DNA of 64,000 nucleotides from Novosphingobium piscinae (lineage in GTDB: Bacteria > Pseudomonadota > Alphaproteobacteria > Sphingomonadales > Sphingomonadaceae), in NCBI RefSeq assembly GCF_014230355.1, contig NZ_JACLAX010000009.1, positions 62,001 to 126,000 of the forward strand, read 5' to 3'. The notes beneath the pieces are model-generated. The model was not told the DNA's origin, did no database searches, and saw only the letters and a list, made by a program, of their open reading frames with translations. Shown one piece after another: positions 42,730 through 50,869 of the stretch. Numbering within the stretch: the stretch's first letter is position 1; every line of letters starts with the position of its first letter. The position numbers and the translations under genes are program-made.

Positions 42730-43269
42730 ATGAACCGTCACGCCCTTGCTCCGCTCGCTGCGCTGGTCGCGCTTGTCTCCACCCCGGCCATGGCCGCGCT
42801 GTCAGTCGGCGCGCCGGCGCCGCAGATCGTCACCCAGGGGGCGATTGCGGGCAAGACCTTCACCTTCGATCTGCAGAAAGCGCTGAAGAAGGGGCCGGTG
42901 GTGCTCTACTTCTTCCCCAAGGCCTTTACCCAGGGCTGCACGCTGGAAACCAAGGCCTTTGCCGATGCCAGCGACAAGTTTGCGGCGGCCAAGGCGACGA
43001 TCGTGGGCATGTCAGCCGATGATCTGCCGACGCTGCAGAAGTTCTCTACCGAGGCCTGCCGCAGCAAGTTCGGCGTGGCCACGGCCGGTTCGGCGGTGGT
43101 CTCGGCCTACAACGTCTCGCTTCTGCCGGCCGGCATCGGCGGGATGACCAACCGGACCAGCTATGTGATCAGCCGCGACGGGAAGATCGCCATGGTCCAT
43201 TCCGAGATGGACTGGCGCCAGCATGTGGCCAAGACGCTGGCCGCGGTTGAGGCGCTCAAGGGCAAGTAA
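42730..43269 (+). CDS. Exported peroxiredoxin/redoxin-family protein
   Basis: 179 residues with signal peptide MNRHALAPLAALVALVSTPAMA. The mature part has the AhpC/TSA fold: PVVLYFFPKAFTQGCTLETKAFADASDKF, where the T-x-x-C arrangement marks the peroxidatic cysteine. A second Cys in TEACRSKFGVA could resolve it. It is probably a periplasmic thiol peroxidase. The usual PxxxT is degenerate (PKAFT). It is monocistronic: a perfect intrinsic terminator (43315-43344) follows. The start at 42730 is chosen for the signal peptide. Confidence 0.85.
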   Translation: MNRHALAPLAALVALVSTPAMAALSVGAPAPQIVTQGAIAGKTFTFDLQKALKKGPVVLYFFPKAFTQGCTLETKAFADASDKFAAAKATIVGMSADDLPTLQKFSTEACRSKFGVATAGSAVVSAYNVSLLPAGIGGMTNRTSYVISRDGKIAMVHSEMDWRQHVAKTLAAVEALKGK

Positions 43270-43314
43270 GCCGCCCGGCCCGGTGCGCCGCCTGCACCGG
43301 CTTTACAAACACGC

Positions 43315-43344
43315 GCGGCCCGCTAAGCGGGCCGCTCGTTTTTT
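43315..43344 (+). terminator. Strong intrinsic terminator just upstream of prfB
   Basis: GCGGCCCGC (43315-43323) and GCGGGCCGC (43327-43335) form a perfect 9-bp stem with loop TAA, followed by TCG and six T. It ends one base before the GGGAG ribosome site of prfB (43345-43349), leaving 15 bp to the start codon. Confidence 0.9.
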
Positions 43345-43359
43345 GGGAGTGCTTGTGAC

Positions 43360-44487
43360 ATGCGTGCCGAAGGGCAGGCCCATATCGACCGGATCGAGGC
43401 CGCGTTGGCGCTGGTCCGTCGCTCGCTCGACTGGGAGCGCGCGCTGCGCCGGCTGGACGAGCTGAACGCGCGGGTGGAAGACCCCAAGCTCTGGGACAAC
43501 CCCAAGGAGGCCGAGGCGGTCATGCGCGAGCGCCGCCGGCTCGAGGCGTCGGTCAGCGCGGTACACCAGATCACGGCGGAAATGGCCGATGCGGTCGAGT
43601 TCGTCGAACTGGGCGAGGCCGAGGGCGACGACGACACCGTGGCCGAAGGGCTGTCGAGCCTGGCAGCCCTGGCCGAACGCGCCGATGCCGACAAGGTCCA
43701 GGCGCTCCTGTCAGGCGAGGCCGACGCCAACGACGCCTATCTCGAGGTTCATGCCGGGGCCGGTGGGACCGAGAGCCAGGACTGGGCCGAGATGCTCCAG
43801 CGCATGTACACCCGCTGGGCCGACCGCCACGGCTACAAGGTCGAACTGGTCGACTATCACGCCGGCGAAGCTGCAGGTATCAAGAGCTGCACGCTGCTGA
43901 TCAAGGGCGAGAACGCCTATGGCTATGCCAAGACCGAGAGCGGCGTACACCGGCTGGTGCGGATCAGCCCCTATGACAGCTCCGCCCGGCGCCACACCTC
44001 GTTCAGCTCGGTCTGGGTCTATCCGGTGATCGACGACAACATCAGCATCGAGGTCAATCCGGCCGATCTCAAGATCGACACCTACCGCGCGTCGGGCGCG
44101 GGCGGGCAGCACGTGAACACCACCGATTCGGCGGTCCGCATCACCCACGTGCCGAGCGGGATCATCGTCGCCAGCCAGCAGGACCGCAGCCAGCACAAGA
44201 ACCGCGAAATCGCGATGAACATGCTGAAAGCCCGGCTCTACGAGGCCGAGCTGGCGCGGCGCGAGGCGGCGGCCTCGGGCGAGTATCAGGCCAAGACCGA
44301 AATCGGCTGGGGCCACCAGATCCGCTCGTACGTGCTCCAGCCCTATCAGCTGGTGAAGGACCTGCGCACCGGACAGACCTCGACCGCGCCCGACGATGTG
44401 CTCGACGGCGCGCTCGATCCGTTCATGGCCGCGGCCCTGGCGCAACGTGTCACCGGCGACAAGGTGGCCGTGGAAGACGTCGATTGA
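43360..44487 (+). CDS. prfB: Peptide chain release factor 2
   Basis: A 375-residue RF2 that ends translation at UGA and UAA. The catalytic GGQ is in [14 protein letters not shown], and the stop-codon-reading motif is SPY ([12 protein letters not shown]) where E. coli has SPF. The reading frame is continuous, so the programmed +1 frameshift that regulates prfB in many bacteria is absent. The ATG at 43360 has GGGAG 10 bp before it. The gene begins immediately after the terminator at 43315-43344. Confidence 0.95.
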   Translation: MRAEGQAHIDRIEAALALVRRSLDWERALRRLDELNARVEDPKLWDNPKEAEAVMRERRRLEASVSAVHQITAEMADAVEFVELGEAEGDDDTVAEGLSSLAALAERADADKVQALLSGEADANDAYLEVHAGAGGTESQDWAEMLQRMYTRWADRHGYKVELVDYHAGEAAGIKSCTLLIKGENAYGYAKTESGVHRLVRISPYDSSARRHTSFSSVWVYPVIDDNISIEVNPADLKIDTYRASGAGGQHVNTTDSAVRITHVPSGIIVASQQDRSQHKNREIAMNMLKARLYEAELARREAAASGEYQAKTEIGWGHQIRSYVLQPYQLVKDLRTGQTSTAPDDVLDGALDPFMAAALAQRVTGDKVAVEDVD

Positions 44488-44507
44488 TCAGACGCTGCGG
44501 TCCGGCG

Positions 44508-45242
44508 ATGCGCGCTTGGCCGGTCCTTGCGTTGGCGCTGGCGGCCTGCCGGCCAGGCGCAGCCGCAGACGAGGCCGGCCGTGCGCCCGCCGCGCGCGGC
44601 TTTCCGCGACCCGATCGGCCGGTTTCGACCATCGGCGCCACCCAGTTCTCTTCGGAAGACCTGCGCGACCGCATGGGCGAGGCGCGCACAGTGATGGATC
44701 TGGCGCGGATCGCCGAAGGCATGACCGTGGCTGATCTGGGCGCGGGCGAGGGCTATTACACGATCCGGCTGGCCGAGCGCGTGGGCCGCAGCGGGCGGGT
44801 ACTGGCCGAAGATATCGACAAGGGCGCGGTAGAGCGGCTTGGGCTGCGGGTGGAACGCCAGCGGCTCGACCAGGTCTCGATCCGCTTGGGCACGCCCGAG
44901 GACCCGCGCTTGCCAGCCGGCTCGTTCGACCGGGTGTTCATGGTCCACATGTACCACGAGGTTGCCGAGCCCTACGCCTTTCTGTGGAACCTGCGGCCGG
45001 CGCTGCGCAAGGGCGGTAGCGTGATCGTGGTCGATGCCGACCGGCCAACCGGTCGCCACGGCACGCCGCCTGGGCTACTGTTCTGCGAATTCGCCGCCGT
45101 GGGCTTTCGTTTGGTAGAATTTGCCCGTAGACCAACAATGGTGGGCTATTATGCCCGCTTCGAAACGGACGGTCCGCGTCCGGCGCCAGCGTCCATCAAG
45201 CCGTGCAAGCTTGGCGCTGATGGAGCCGCGGTTGGACCATGA
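44508..45242 (+). CDS. Class I SAM-dependent methyltransferase-like lipoprotein
   Basis: 244 residues. The N-terminus MRAWPVLALALAACRPG contains a lipobox (LAAC), predicting export and lipidation. The remainder is a class I methyltransferase fold: motif I VADLGAGEGYYTIRLAERVG, a post-I Glu-Asp (LAEDIDKGAVERL), and FDRVFMVHMYHEVAEPYAF. An exported SAM-dependent enzyme is unusual because SAM is cytosolic, so it may bind another ligand. Similar exported proteins occur in sphingomonads and xanthomonads by memory. The start at 44508 lies 20 bp after prfB, and a TTG at 44484 is possible but would bury the signal. Confidence 0.75.
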   Translation: MRAWPVLALALAACRPGAAADEAGRAPAARGFPRPDRPVSTIGATQFSSEDLRDRMGEARTVMDLARIAEGMTVADLGAGEGYYTIRLAERVGRSGRVLAEDIDKGAVERLGLRVERQRLDQVSIRLGTPEDPRLPAGSFDRVFMVHMYHEVAEPYAFLWNLRPALRKGGSVIVVDADRPTGRHGTPPGLLFCEFAAVGFRLVEFARRPTMVGYYARFETDGPRPAPASIKPCKLGADGAAVGP

Positions 45243-45276
45243 CCATTTTTCGGGCGACGGGGAAGTAAAGGGCACA

Positions 45277-46683
45277 ATGGCGTTCAAGGGTTTACAGCCG
45301 ATTCTCTATGGCGGTCGCGAGGTTTGGCCACTGGTGGAGGGCGGTAAGGGGGTTGCCGCAACGAATCACGCCAGCTCGGGTGCATGGGCTGCCGCCGGTG
45401 GGATCGGCACGGTCAGTGCGGTCAATGCCGACAGCTATGATGCCGAGGGCAAGATCATTCCCCAGGTGTACCGGGCGCTGACCCGCAAGGAACGGCACGA
45501 AGAGCTGATCCGCTATGCCATCGACGGCGCAGTCGAACAGGTCCGCCGCGCCTATGACATTGCCGGCGGCAAGGGTGCGATCAACATCAACGTGCTGTGG
45601 GAAATGGGCGGTGCGCAGCAGGTGCTGGAAGGCGTGCTGGACAAGACTCGCGGGCTGGTGACCGGTGTCACCTGCGGCGCGGGGATGCCCTACAAGCTCA
45701 GCGAGATCGCCGCGCGGTTCAACGTCAACTACCTGCCGATCGTCAGCTCGGGCCGTGCCTTTCGCGCGCTGTGGAAGCGGGCCTATCACAAGGTCTCCGA
45801 TCTGATGGCGGCAGTGGTCTACGAAGATCCCTGGTTGGCTGGCGGACACAATGGGCTCTCCAATGCCGAGGATCCCCGCAAGCCGGAAGATCCCTATCCG
45901 CGGGTCAAGGCGCTGCGCGAGACGATGAGGGCCGAAGGGGTTGCCGATTCGGTGCCGATCGTGATGGCTGGCGGGGTCTGGTACCTGCGCGAGTGGGACA
46001 ACTGGATCGACAATCCCGAGTTGGGCCAGATCGCGTTCCAGTTCGGCACGCGTCCGCTGCTGACCGAAGAGAGCCCGATCCCGCAGGCGTGGAAGGACCA
46101 TCTGCGCCGGCTCGAGCCCGGCGACGTCCTGTTGCACCGGTTTTCGCCCACGGGCTTCTACAGCTCGGCCGTGCGCAACCCGTTCCTGCGCAACCTGGAA
46201 GCCCGCTCGGAGCGCCAGGTCCCTTACTCGAAGGTGTCCGCCGGCGAGCACACGGTGCAGCTGGACGTGGCCGTCAAGGGCAAGAACTTCTGGGTGACCC
46301 CGGCCGATCGCGACCGCGCTCGCGCCTGGTACGGCGCCGGCTTCACCGAAGGGCTGCGCACTCCGGACGATACGCTTGTCTTTGTCACCCCTGCCGAGCG
46401 CGAGGAGATCCGCAAGGATCAGGCGGACTGCATGGGCTGTCTCTCGCACTGCGGGTTTTCGTCGTGGAAGGACCACGACGACTACACCACTGGGCGGCTC
46501 GCTGATCCCCGCAGCTTCTGCATCCAGAAGACCCTGCAGGACATCGCCCATGGCGGTGACATCGACAAGAACCTGATGTTTGCCGGTCACGCTGCCTATC
46601 GGTTCAAGCAGGATCCGTTCTATTCCAACAACTTTACGCCGACCGTGCGCCAACTGGTCGATCGGATCCTGACCGGCGACTGA
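45277..46683 (+). CDS. Nitronate monooxygenase-like flavin oxidoreductase
   Basis: 468 residues, an FMN-binding TIM barrel of the 2-nitropropane dioxygenase group. VAATNHASSGAWAAAGGIGTVSA (N-terminal glycine-rich loop), GVTCGAGMPYKLSEIA, HNGLSN and PIVMAGGVWYLREW (phosphate-binding glycines), and FQFGTRPLLTEESP are visible. It is about 120 residues longer than usual members: the C-terminal part holds a Cys cluster, Cys385, 388, 392 and 415. The substrate is unknown, and it could be nitronate detoxification or another FMN-dependent redox step. The start at 45277 gives the family N-terminus, and a frame from 45121 overlaps the methyltransferase gene. Confidence 0.8.
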   Translation: MAFKGLQPILYGGREVWPLVEGGKGVAATNHASSGAWAAAGGIGTVSAVNADSYDAEGKIIPQVYRALTRKERHEELIRYAIDGAVEQVRRAYDIAGGKGAININVLWEMGGAQQVLEGVLDKTRGLVTGVTCGAGMPYKLSEIAARFNVNYLPIVSSGRAFRALWKRAYHKVSDLMAAVVYEDPWLAGGHNGLSNAEDPRKPEDPYPRVKALRETMRAEGVADSVPIVMAGGVWYLREWDNWIDNPELGQIAFQFGTRPLLTEESPIPQAWKDHLRRLEPGDVLLHRFSPTGFYSSAVRNPFLRNLEARSERQVPYSKVSAGEHTVQLDVAVKGKNFWVTPADRDRARAWYGAGFTEGLRTPDDTLVFVTPAEREEIRKDQADCMGCLSHCGFSSWKDHDDYTTGRLADPRSFCIQKTLQDIAHGGDIDKNLMFAGHAAYRFKQDPFYSNNFTPTVRQLVDRILTGD

Positions 46684-47095
46684 ACCGGTGCCCACCTGGT
46701 CGAGTTGACATCATGGTGGCTGCGCTTCCCGAAAGGCCGGGTTACCTCCGCCACTATGGTGCTGTACTATCTCCAGTTAATATCGATTGCATCGACTTGA
46801 AAAACCATTCAGTTTGGTCGACGTTGCATACGAGCTTCGGTTCGCACGTCGGCCCGGGTCGGTCTTCGTGGGGAAGATGACTGGAGTCTCGCAGGTGCCC
46901 CGACCGCCGTGTCGGAGTTGGCGCCGGGGCCCCTTTCAATTCTGTTTTTCTCGCTAGAAAATATTTTATCTCCAACGGTTTAGATCGATTGACAAGTCCC
47001 CCTTCGGCGATGGTACATCTGCCTGGCGGAGTGGTTAACGCCACCTCGTCGCGGCCGGGAAACCGCGTGGTCTGGTTGACCTGAAGGGGGTTGCA
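46684..47095. other. Gene-free gap with AT-rich promoter region
   Basis: There are 412 bp without a supportable gene. The segment 46931-46985 is clearly AT-rich (runs of T and A) in a GC-rich genome and lies directly before a TTGACA box. A minus-strand frame across 46754-47266 overlaps the promoter and the next gene and has no family resemblance. Confidence 0.5.
46989..47018 (+). promoter_or_regulatory. Predicted strong promoter of the winged-helix gene
   Basis: A consensus -35 TTGACA (46989-46994) with a 17-18 bp spacer to GGTACAT (47012-47018), preceded by an AT-rich stretch that could act as an UP element. The start codon lies about 75 bp downstream. Confidence 0.6.
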
Positions 47096-47542
47096 ATGAT
47101 GCACGTAGAACACGACGCCAGTCTGATAAAAGACCTCTGTGGGGTGATCGAGCGGTACTCGACCCGTCGTCCCATGACCGAACTCGAGAACGAACGGGCC
47201 ATCGATCTCGCCGCTGAGCGGGTCTGGGAGGCGCGCCGCGCCCGCGCTCAGGTGATCGCACCGCATCTGCTGGGCGAACCTGGCTGGGACATGATGATCG
47301 ATCTGTTCATCGCCGAGCGACAGGGCCGGGTCAGTCTGGTCAAGTCAGTGTGCCTTGCTTCGGGCGTGCCGTACACTACGGCGTGGCGATGGCTTCGCGT
47401 GCTTGAGCGTGAAGGACTGGTTCGGCTGACCAGCGACAGCAAGGATCTGCGCCGAGTGGTCGTCCGCATTAGCGAGAGCGGATATGCCAAGATGTTCGAC
47501 TATTTCCAGATGATGGTCCGGGACAACCGCTGCGCGGCCTAG
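47096..47542 (+). CDS. Winged-helix transcriptional regulator, MarR-like
   Basis: 148 residues. The N-terminal half is helical (EVWEAR-type repeats around AAERVWEARRARAQVIAPHLL). The winged helix-turn-helix follows at about 75-140: SLVKSVCLASGVPYTTAWRWLRVLEREGLVRL as recognition region and RVVVRISESGYAKM as wing. No ligand domain is present beyond this. A ribosome site AAGGGGG precedes ATGATG at 47096. It stands alone with its own promoter, convergent with amtB. Its target genes are unknown. Confidence 0.75.
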   Translation: MMHVEHDASLIKDLCGVIERYSTRRPMTELENERAIDLAAERVWEARRARAQVIAPHLLGEPGWDMMIDLFIAERQGRVSLVKSVCLASGVPYTTAWRWLRVLEREGLVRLTSDSKDLRRVVVRISESGYAKMFDYFQMMVRDNRCAA

Positions 47543-47589
47543 TTCGGGTCCTGACTGACCATGGCGCCGGCCTCTGCGCTGGCGGGAAC

Positions 47590-47620
47590 AGAGGGCGGGC
47601 TGGAATGCGGTCCGCCCTCT
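47590..47620. terminator. Hairpin between convergent regulator and amtB
   Basis: AGAGGGCGG (47590-47598) pairs with CCGCCCTCT (47612-47620), a perfect 9-bp stem with a 13-nt loop, located between the two stop codons. Neither side has a good T-tract. Confidence 0.45.
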
Positions 47621-47632
47621 CTGGTGTGCTGG

Positions 47633-48940
47633 TCAGTCAACCATTTCCCAGGCCCGTTCGCCATGCGAGGTGAGGTCCAGCCCTTCGCGCTCGGCATCCT
47701 CGGACACGCGCATCGGCAGGATCAGGTTGAGACCCAGCGCGAGGATGACCGTCGCGATCGCCGAATAGGCCGCCACAGCGAGGACGCCGATCGCTTGCGC
47801 CACGATCTGGCTCGCCATGGTCATCCCCTCGGCATAGCCGGTGCCGCCAAACGCTGGCGAAAGGAACAGGCCGAGCAGGATCGACCCAGTCATCCCGCCC
47901 ACGCCGTGAACCGCGAAGACGTCCAGCGAATCGTCGATCTGCAACCGGAACTTGATGAGGTGGATCATCGGATAGCAGATCGCCGCTGCCGCCGTGCCGA
48001 AGACGAAGGCTGCGCCGGGCGAGATGAACCCGGCGGCCGGAGTGACCGTCGCCAGCCCCGCGATCGCGCCGGTGGCGAAGCCGATCGACGTGGCCTTGCC
48101 GACATGCAGTCGCTCGATCGCAATCCACACCAGGGCGGCAACCGAAGCGGCTGCGTGGGTATTGATGATGGCCGCCGCCGCATCGTCGTTGGCCGCCAGG
48201 GCCGAACCGCCGTTGAAGCCGAACCAGCCCATCCATAACAGCGCCGCCCCGGCCATGGTCAGTGCCGGGCTATGCGGGAGCATCAGCGTCTTGGGAAAGC
48301 CGGACCGCCTGCCCAGCAGTGCCGCGATGACCAGCGCCGAGACCCCGGCCGTGGTATGAACCACGATCCCGCCGGCGAAGTCGAGCGCGCCCAGCTTGGT
48401 TGCGAGCCAGCCGCCGCCCCACAGCCAGTGGGCGCTGGGAGCATAGACCACCAGACCCCACAGCGCGCAGAACGCGACCACCCAGCCGAAGCGCGCACGA
48501 TCGACCCAGGCGCCGACCATCAGCGCCGGGGTGATCGCCGCGAAGGTCATCTGGAACAGGGCGAAGGCGCTTTCCGGCACGGCATAGCCCGCGCGCACGT
48601 TGCCGAGGTTGTTGAGCATCATTGCGGCGTCCCCGCCGAGCCAGCCATTGCCAACCGGTCCGAAGGCCAGGGTATAGCCGGCGATGATCCACAGCGTGGA
48701 GCAGGCCGCGATGATCCCGCCGCACTGGACCATGACGGAAAGGAAGTTCTTGGCCCGTACCAGTCCGCCGTAAAACAAGGTCAGGCCGGGGGCGGCCATC
48801 AGCAGGACCAGGGCGGACGAGACGAGGATCCAGGCCGTATCGCCGGTATCGGCAACATCTACCGCACCCTCCTGGGCCTGGGCGGTGAGCGGGGCGAGCA
48901 GCAGCGCGGCCGCGGCGAGCCGCGCGGTCCATTTGGTCAT
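47633..48940 (-). CDS. amt: Ammonium transporter
   Basis: A 435-residue Amt/Mep/Rh channel with signal peptide (TARLAAAALLLAPLTAQA) and 11 membrane helices. Recognisable parts are GLTLFYGGLVRAKNFLSVMVQ, WGGGWLATKLGALDFAGGIVVHTTAGVSALV (first pore His) and DVFAVHGVGGMTGSILLGLF (second pore His). It takes up ammonium across the inner membrane. In most proteobacteria the PII gene glnK lies directly before amtB. No glnK is present here in the 170 bp upstream, where the next gene is a divergent SH3 protein. Confidence 0.95.
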   Translation of the reverse strand: MTKWTARLAAAALLLAPLTAQAQEGAVDVADTGDTAWILVSSALVLLMAAPGLTLFYGGLVRAKNFLSVMVQCGGIIAACSTLWIIAGYTLAFGPVGNGWLGGDAAMMLNNLGNVRAGYAVPESAFALFQMTFAAITPALMVGAWVDRARFGWVVAFCALWGLVVYAPSAHWLWGGGWLATKLGALDFAGGIVVHTTAGVSALVIAALLGRRSGFPKTLMLPHSPALTMAGAALLWMGWFGFNGGSALAANDDAAAAIINTHAAASVAALVWIAIERLHVGKATSIGFATGAIAGLATVTPAAGFISPGAAFVFGTAAAAICYPMIHLIKFRLQIDDSLDVFAVHGVGGMTGSILLGLFLSPAFGGTGYAEGMTMASQIVAQAIGVLAVAAYSAIATVILALGLNLILPMRVSEDAEREGLDLTSHGERAWEMVD

Positions 48941-49110
48941 CGGTTATCCCTCCAGGCGCCGGGTTTCCCGGTCGCGATCCGCGCGCGGCTTAGGAGCAAG
49001 CGGCGCCGGGTGCAAGGCACCGGGCCAGCACCATGACCGGGCGTCGCCTGGCCATGCTTCGGCACGAACATGCCTTGAAGCGGCTCGGTGCGCCGGGCTA
49101 AGGGGGCGGG

Positions 49111-49617
49111 ATGACCGGTCGCTTACCCTCTCGCAAGCTCTTGATCGCGCTGGGCGCGATGCTGCTCGGCCTGGCTGCCGCGCCGGTGGCGGCCGAGGAT
49201 CCCGGTGTGCCCTATTGGGCTTCGCTGCGGGCCAAGCAGGCCAACCTGCGCGTCGGTCCGGGTGAGGACTATCGGATCAGCTGGCGCTATCACCGCGAAC
49301 ACCTGCCGATGAAGGTGCTGCGGGTGATGGAGGGTTGGCGTCTGGTGCAGGATCCCGATGGCACGCGGGGCTGGATGCTGGCCCGTTTCCTCAAGCGCGA
49401 CCGGGGGGCGATCGTCCGGGTACCCGCCGGGGCCGGGCCGGGCTGGCTTGCCGAGATGCGCGCCGCAGGCGATCCAGGGGCACGGCTGCTATGGCGGCTC
49501 CAGCCCGGCGTGACCGGCCGTCTCGGCGATTGCGCCAACGGCTGGTGCGAGTTCGAAACCGGCAGCCATCTGGGCTATGTTGAGGCCGCGGCGCTGTGGG
49601 GCGCGGGAGAGCCCTGA
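49111..49617 (+). CDS. Exported SH3-domain protein
   Basis: 168 residues with signal peptide (LLIALGAMLLGLAAAPVAAE). Two bacterial SH3-like units are visible: RAKQANLRVGPGEDYRISWRYHREHLPMKVLRVMEGWRLV in outline with GTRGWMLARFL, and a second degenerate unit LQPGVTGRLGDCANGWCEFETGSHLGYVEAAALWG. Such proteins bind peptidoglycan or other proteins in the periplasm. It belongs to the SH3-like family common in alphaproteobacteria. It lies alone upstream of nuo. The partner is unknown. Confidence 0.8.
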   Translation: MTGRLPSRKLLIALGAMLLGLAAAPVAAEDPGVPYWASLRAKQANLRVGPGEDYRISWRYHREHLPMKVLRVMEGWRLVQDPDGTRGWMLARFLKRDRGAIVRVPAGAGPGWLAEMRAAGDPGARLLWRLQPGVTGRLGDCANGWCEFETGSHLGYVEAAALWGAGEP

Positions 49618-49817
49618 GATCCAGCCGCGCCGTCCACCTGCGCACAAGAACGTATTTAAATCGCTGGACAATGGCCGCGCGGTGTCAAGGGCCGGGCAGC
49701 CACCGATTCCGTGGGAAATTGCGCAGGAGAGGGTGCATATTGCGGCGCACACCACTTGCGCGCGACGCGGGGCCGGACTAGGGCGCCGGGATAGTTCAGC
49801 TAGGCGAGTCAGCCCCC

Positions 49818-50192
49818 TTGGTCGACCTGATCCAATACCTGCCGATCCTGATCTTTCTGGTCATTGCCCTGGCGCTCTCGGCTGCCTTCGTGTTTCTCCC
49901 TATGGGGGTGTCGCGGCTCACCGGGACGCACAATCCCAACGCCGAGAAGAACTCGGAGTACGAGTGCGGCTTCCCGGCGTTCGAGGATCCGCGCAGCCAG
50001 TTCGATGTGCGGTTCTACCTCGTCGCGATCCTGTTCATCATCTTCGACCTCGAGGCGGCCTTCCTGTTCCCTTGGGCGGTGAGCCTGAAGGACACCGGCT
50101 GGGCCGGCTGGCTGACCATGATGCTGTTCCTGTTCGAACTCGTGGTCGGGTTCGTCTACGCCTGGAAGAAGGGCGCTCTGGATTGGGAATGA
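49818..50192 (+). CDS. nuoA: NADH-quinone oxidoreductase subunit A
   Basis: A 124-residue membrane subunit with three helices: [49 protein letters not shown], and the last around [18 protein letters not shown]. The conserved loop [16 protein letters not shown] (with the redox-sensitive Cys) is present. The start codon is TTG at 49818: no ATG or GTG lies in frame between it and the stop codon at 49779. It is the first gene of the complex I operon, 4 bp before nuoB. Confidence 0.93.
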   Translation: MVDLIQYLPILIFLVIALALSAAFVFLPMGVSRLTGTHNPNAEKNSEYECGFPAFEDPRSQFDVRFYLVAILFIIFDLEAAFLFPWAVSLKDTGWAGWLTMMLFLFELVVGFVYAWKKGALDWE

Positions 50193-50196
50193 CCCT

Positions 50197-50745
50197 ATGA
50201 CTGCCGCGCTTTCCCCCGTTCCCGGCGCCGCTGGTGCCGTGGTTGCCCCTGATGCCGCCTTCTTCGACAGCCTCAACAGCGAGGTTTCGGACAAGGGGTT
50301 TCTCGTCACCTCGACCGAGGAGCTTTTCCAGTGGGCCCGCACCGGCTCGCTGTGGTGGATGACCTTCGGCCTTGCGTGCTGCGCGGTCGAGATGATCCAT
50401 GTGAACATGCCGCGCTATGACATGGAGCGGTTCGGCGTCGCCCCGCGCGCCAGCCCGCGCCAGTCGGACGTGATGATCGTCGCCGGCACGCTGTGCAACA
50501 AGATGGCCCCCGCGCTGCGCAAGGTCTACGACCAGATGTCGGACCCCAAGTACGTGATCTCGATGGGCTCCTGCGCCAATGGCGGCGGCTATTATCATTA
50601 CAGCTACAGCGTGGTGCGCGGCTGCGACCGGATCGTGCCCGTGGACATCTATGTCCCCGGGTGCCCGCCGACCGCCGAAGCGCTGCTGTACGGCGTGATG
50701 CAGCTGCAGCGGAAGATCCGCCGCGTGGGGACGATCGAGCGGTGA
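50197..50745 (+). CDS. nuoB: NADH-quinone oxidoreductase subunit B
   Basis: A 182-residue peripheral-arm subunit that carries cluster N2, the last Fe-S centre before quinone. The ligands are visible: the double Cys in [12 protein letters not shown], Cys in [16 protein letters not shown] and Cys in [12 protein letters not shown]. Family-standard length with a slightly long Ala/Pro-rich N-terminus. A 124-bp gap holding an inverted repeat (50760-50834) separates it from nuoC. Confidence 0.95.
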   Translation: MTAALSPVPGAAGAVVAPDAAFFDSLNSEVSDKGFLVTSTEELFQWARTGSLWWMTFGLACCAVEMIHVNMPRYDMERFGVAPRASPRQSDVMIVAGTLCNKMAPALRKVYDQMSDPKYVISMGSCANGGGYYHYSYSVVRGCDRIVPVDIYVPGCPPTAEALLYGVMQLQRKIRRVGTIER

Positions 50746-50759
50746 TCAGGGCGCGTGGC

Positions 50760-50834
50760 CTTCGACAGGCTCAGGCTGAGCGGATGTCTTGCCTGAACCA
50801 GATCCAGAATCCGCTCGGGCTGAGCTTGTCGAAG
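50760..50834. repeat. Inverted REP element between nuoB and nuoC
   Basis: A left arm at 50760-50785 (starts CTTCGACAGGCTCAGGCTGA) and a right arm at 50809-50834 (ends CTGAGCTTGTCGAAG) are 26-bp imperfect inverted copies. A third copy of the arm occurs at 54255-54280. This TTCGACA-GCTCAG palindrome is dispersed in many sphingomonad genomes by memory. Confidence 0.8.
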
Positions 50835-50869
50835 CCCGCGCGCAAGCTTTGCCGGATGGGAGTCCAGGT

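Noticed and set aside
43360-43450. Programmed +1 frameshift in prfB
   Set aside because: The frame is continuous from the start through the GGQ region with no internal TGA, so no frameshift is needed.
47020-47090. tRNA-Ser-like stretch (GGCGGAGTGGTTAACGC)
   Set aside because: The D-arm resemblance is not backed by an acceptor stem, anticodon arm or TPsiC arm at the right distances, and it lies in the 5' leader of the winged-helix gene.
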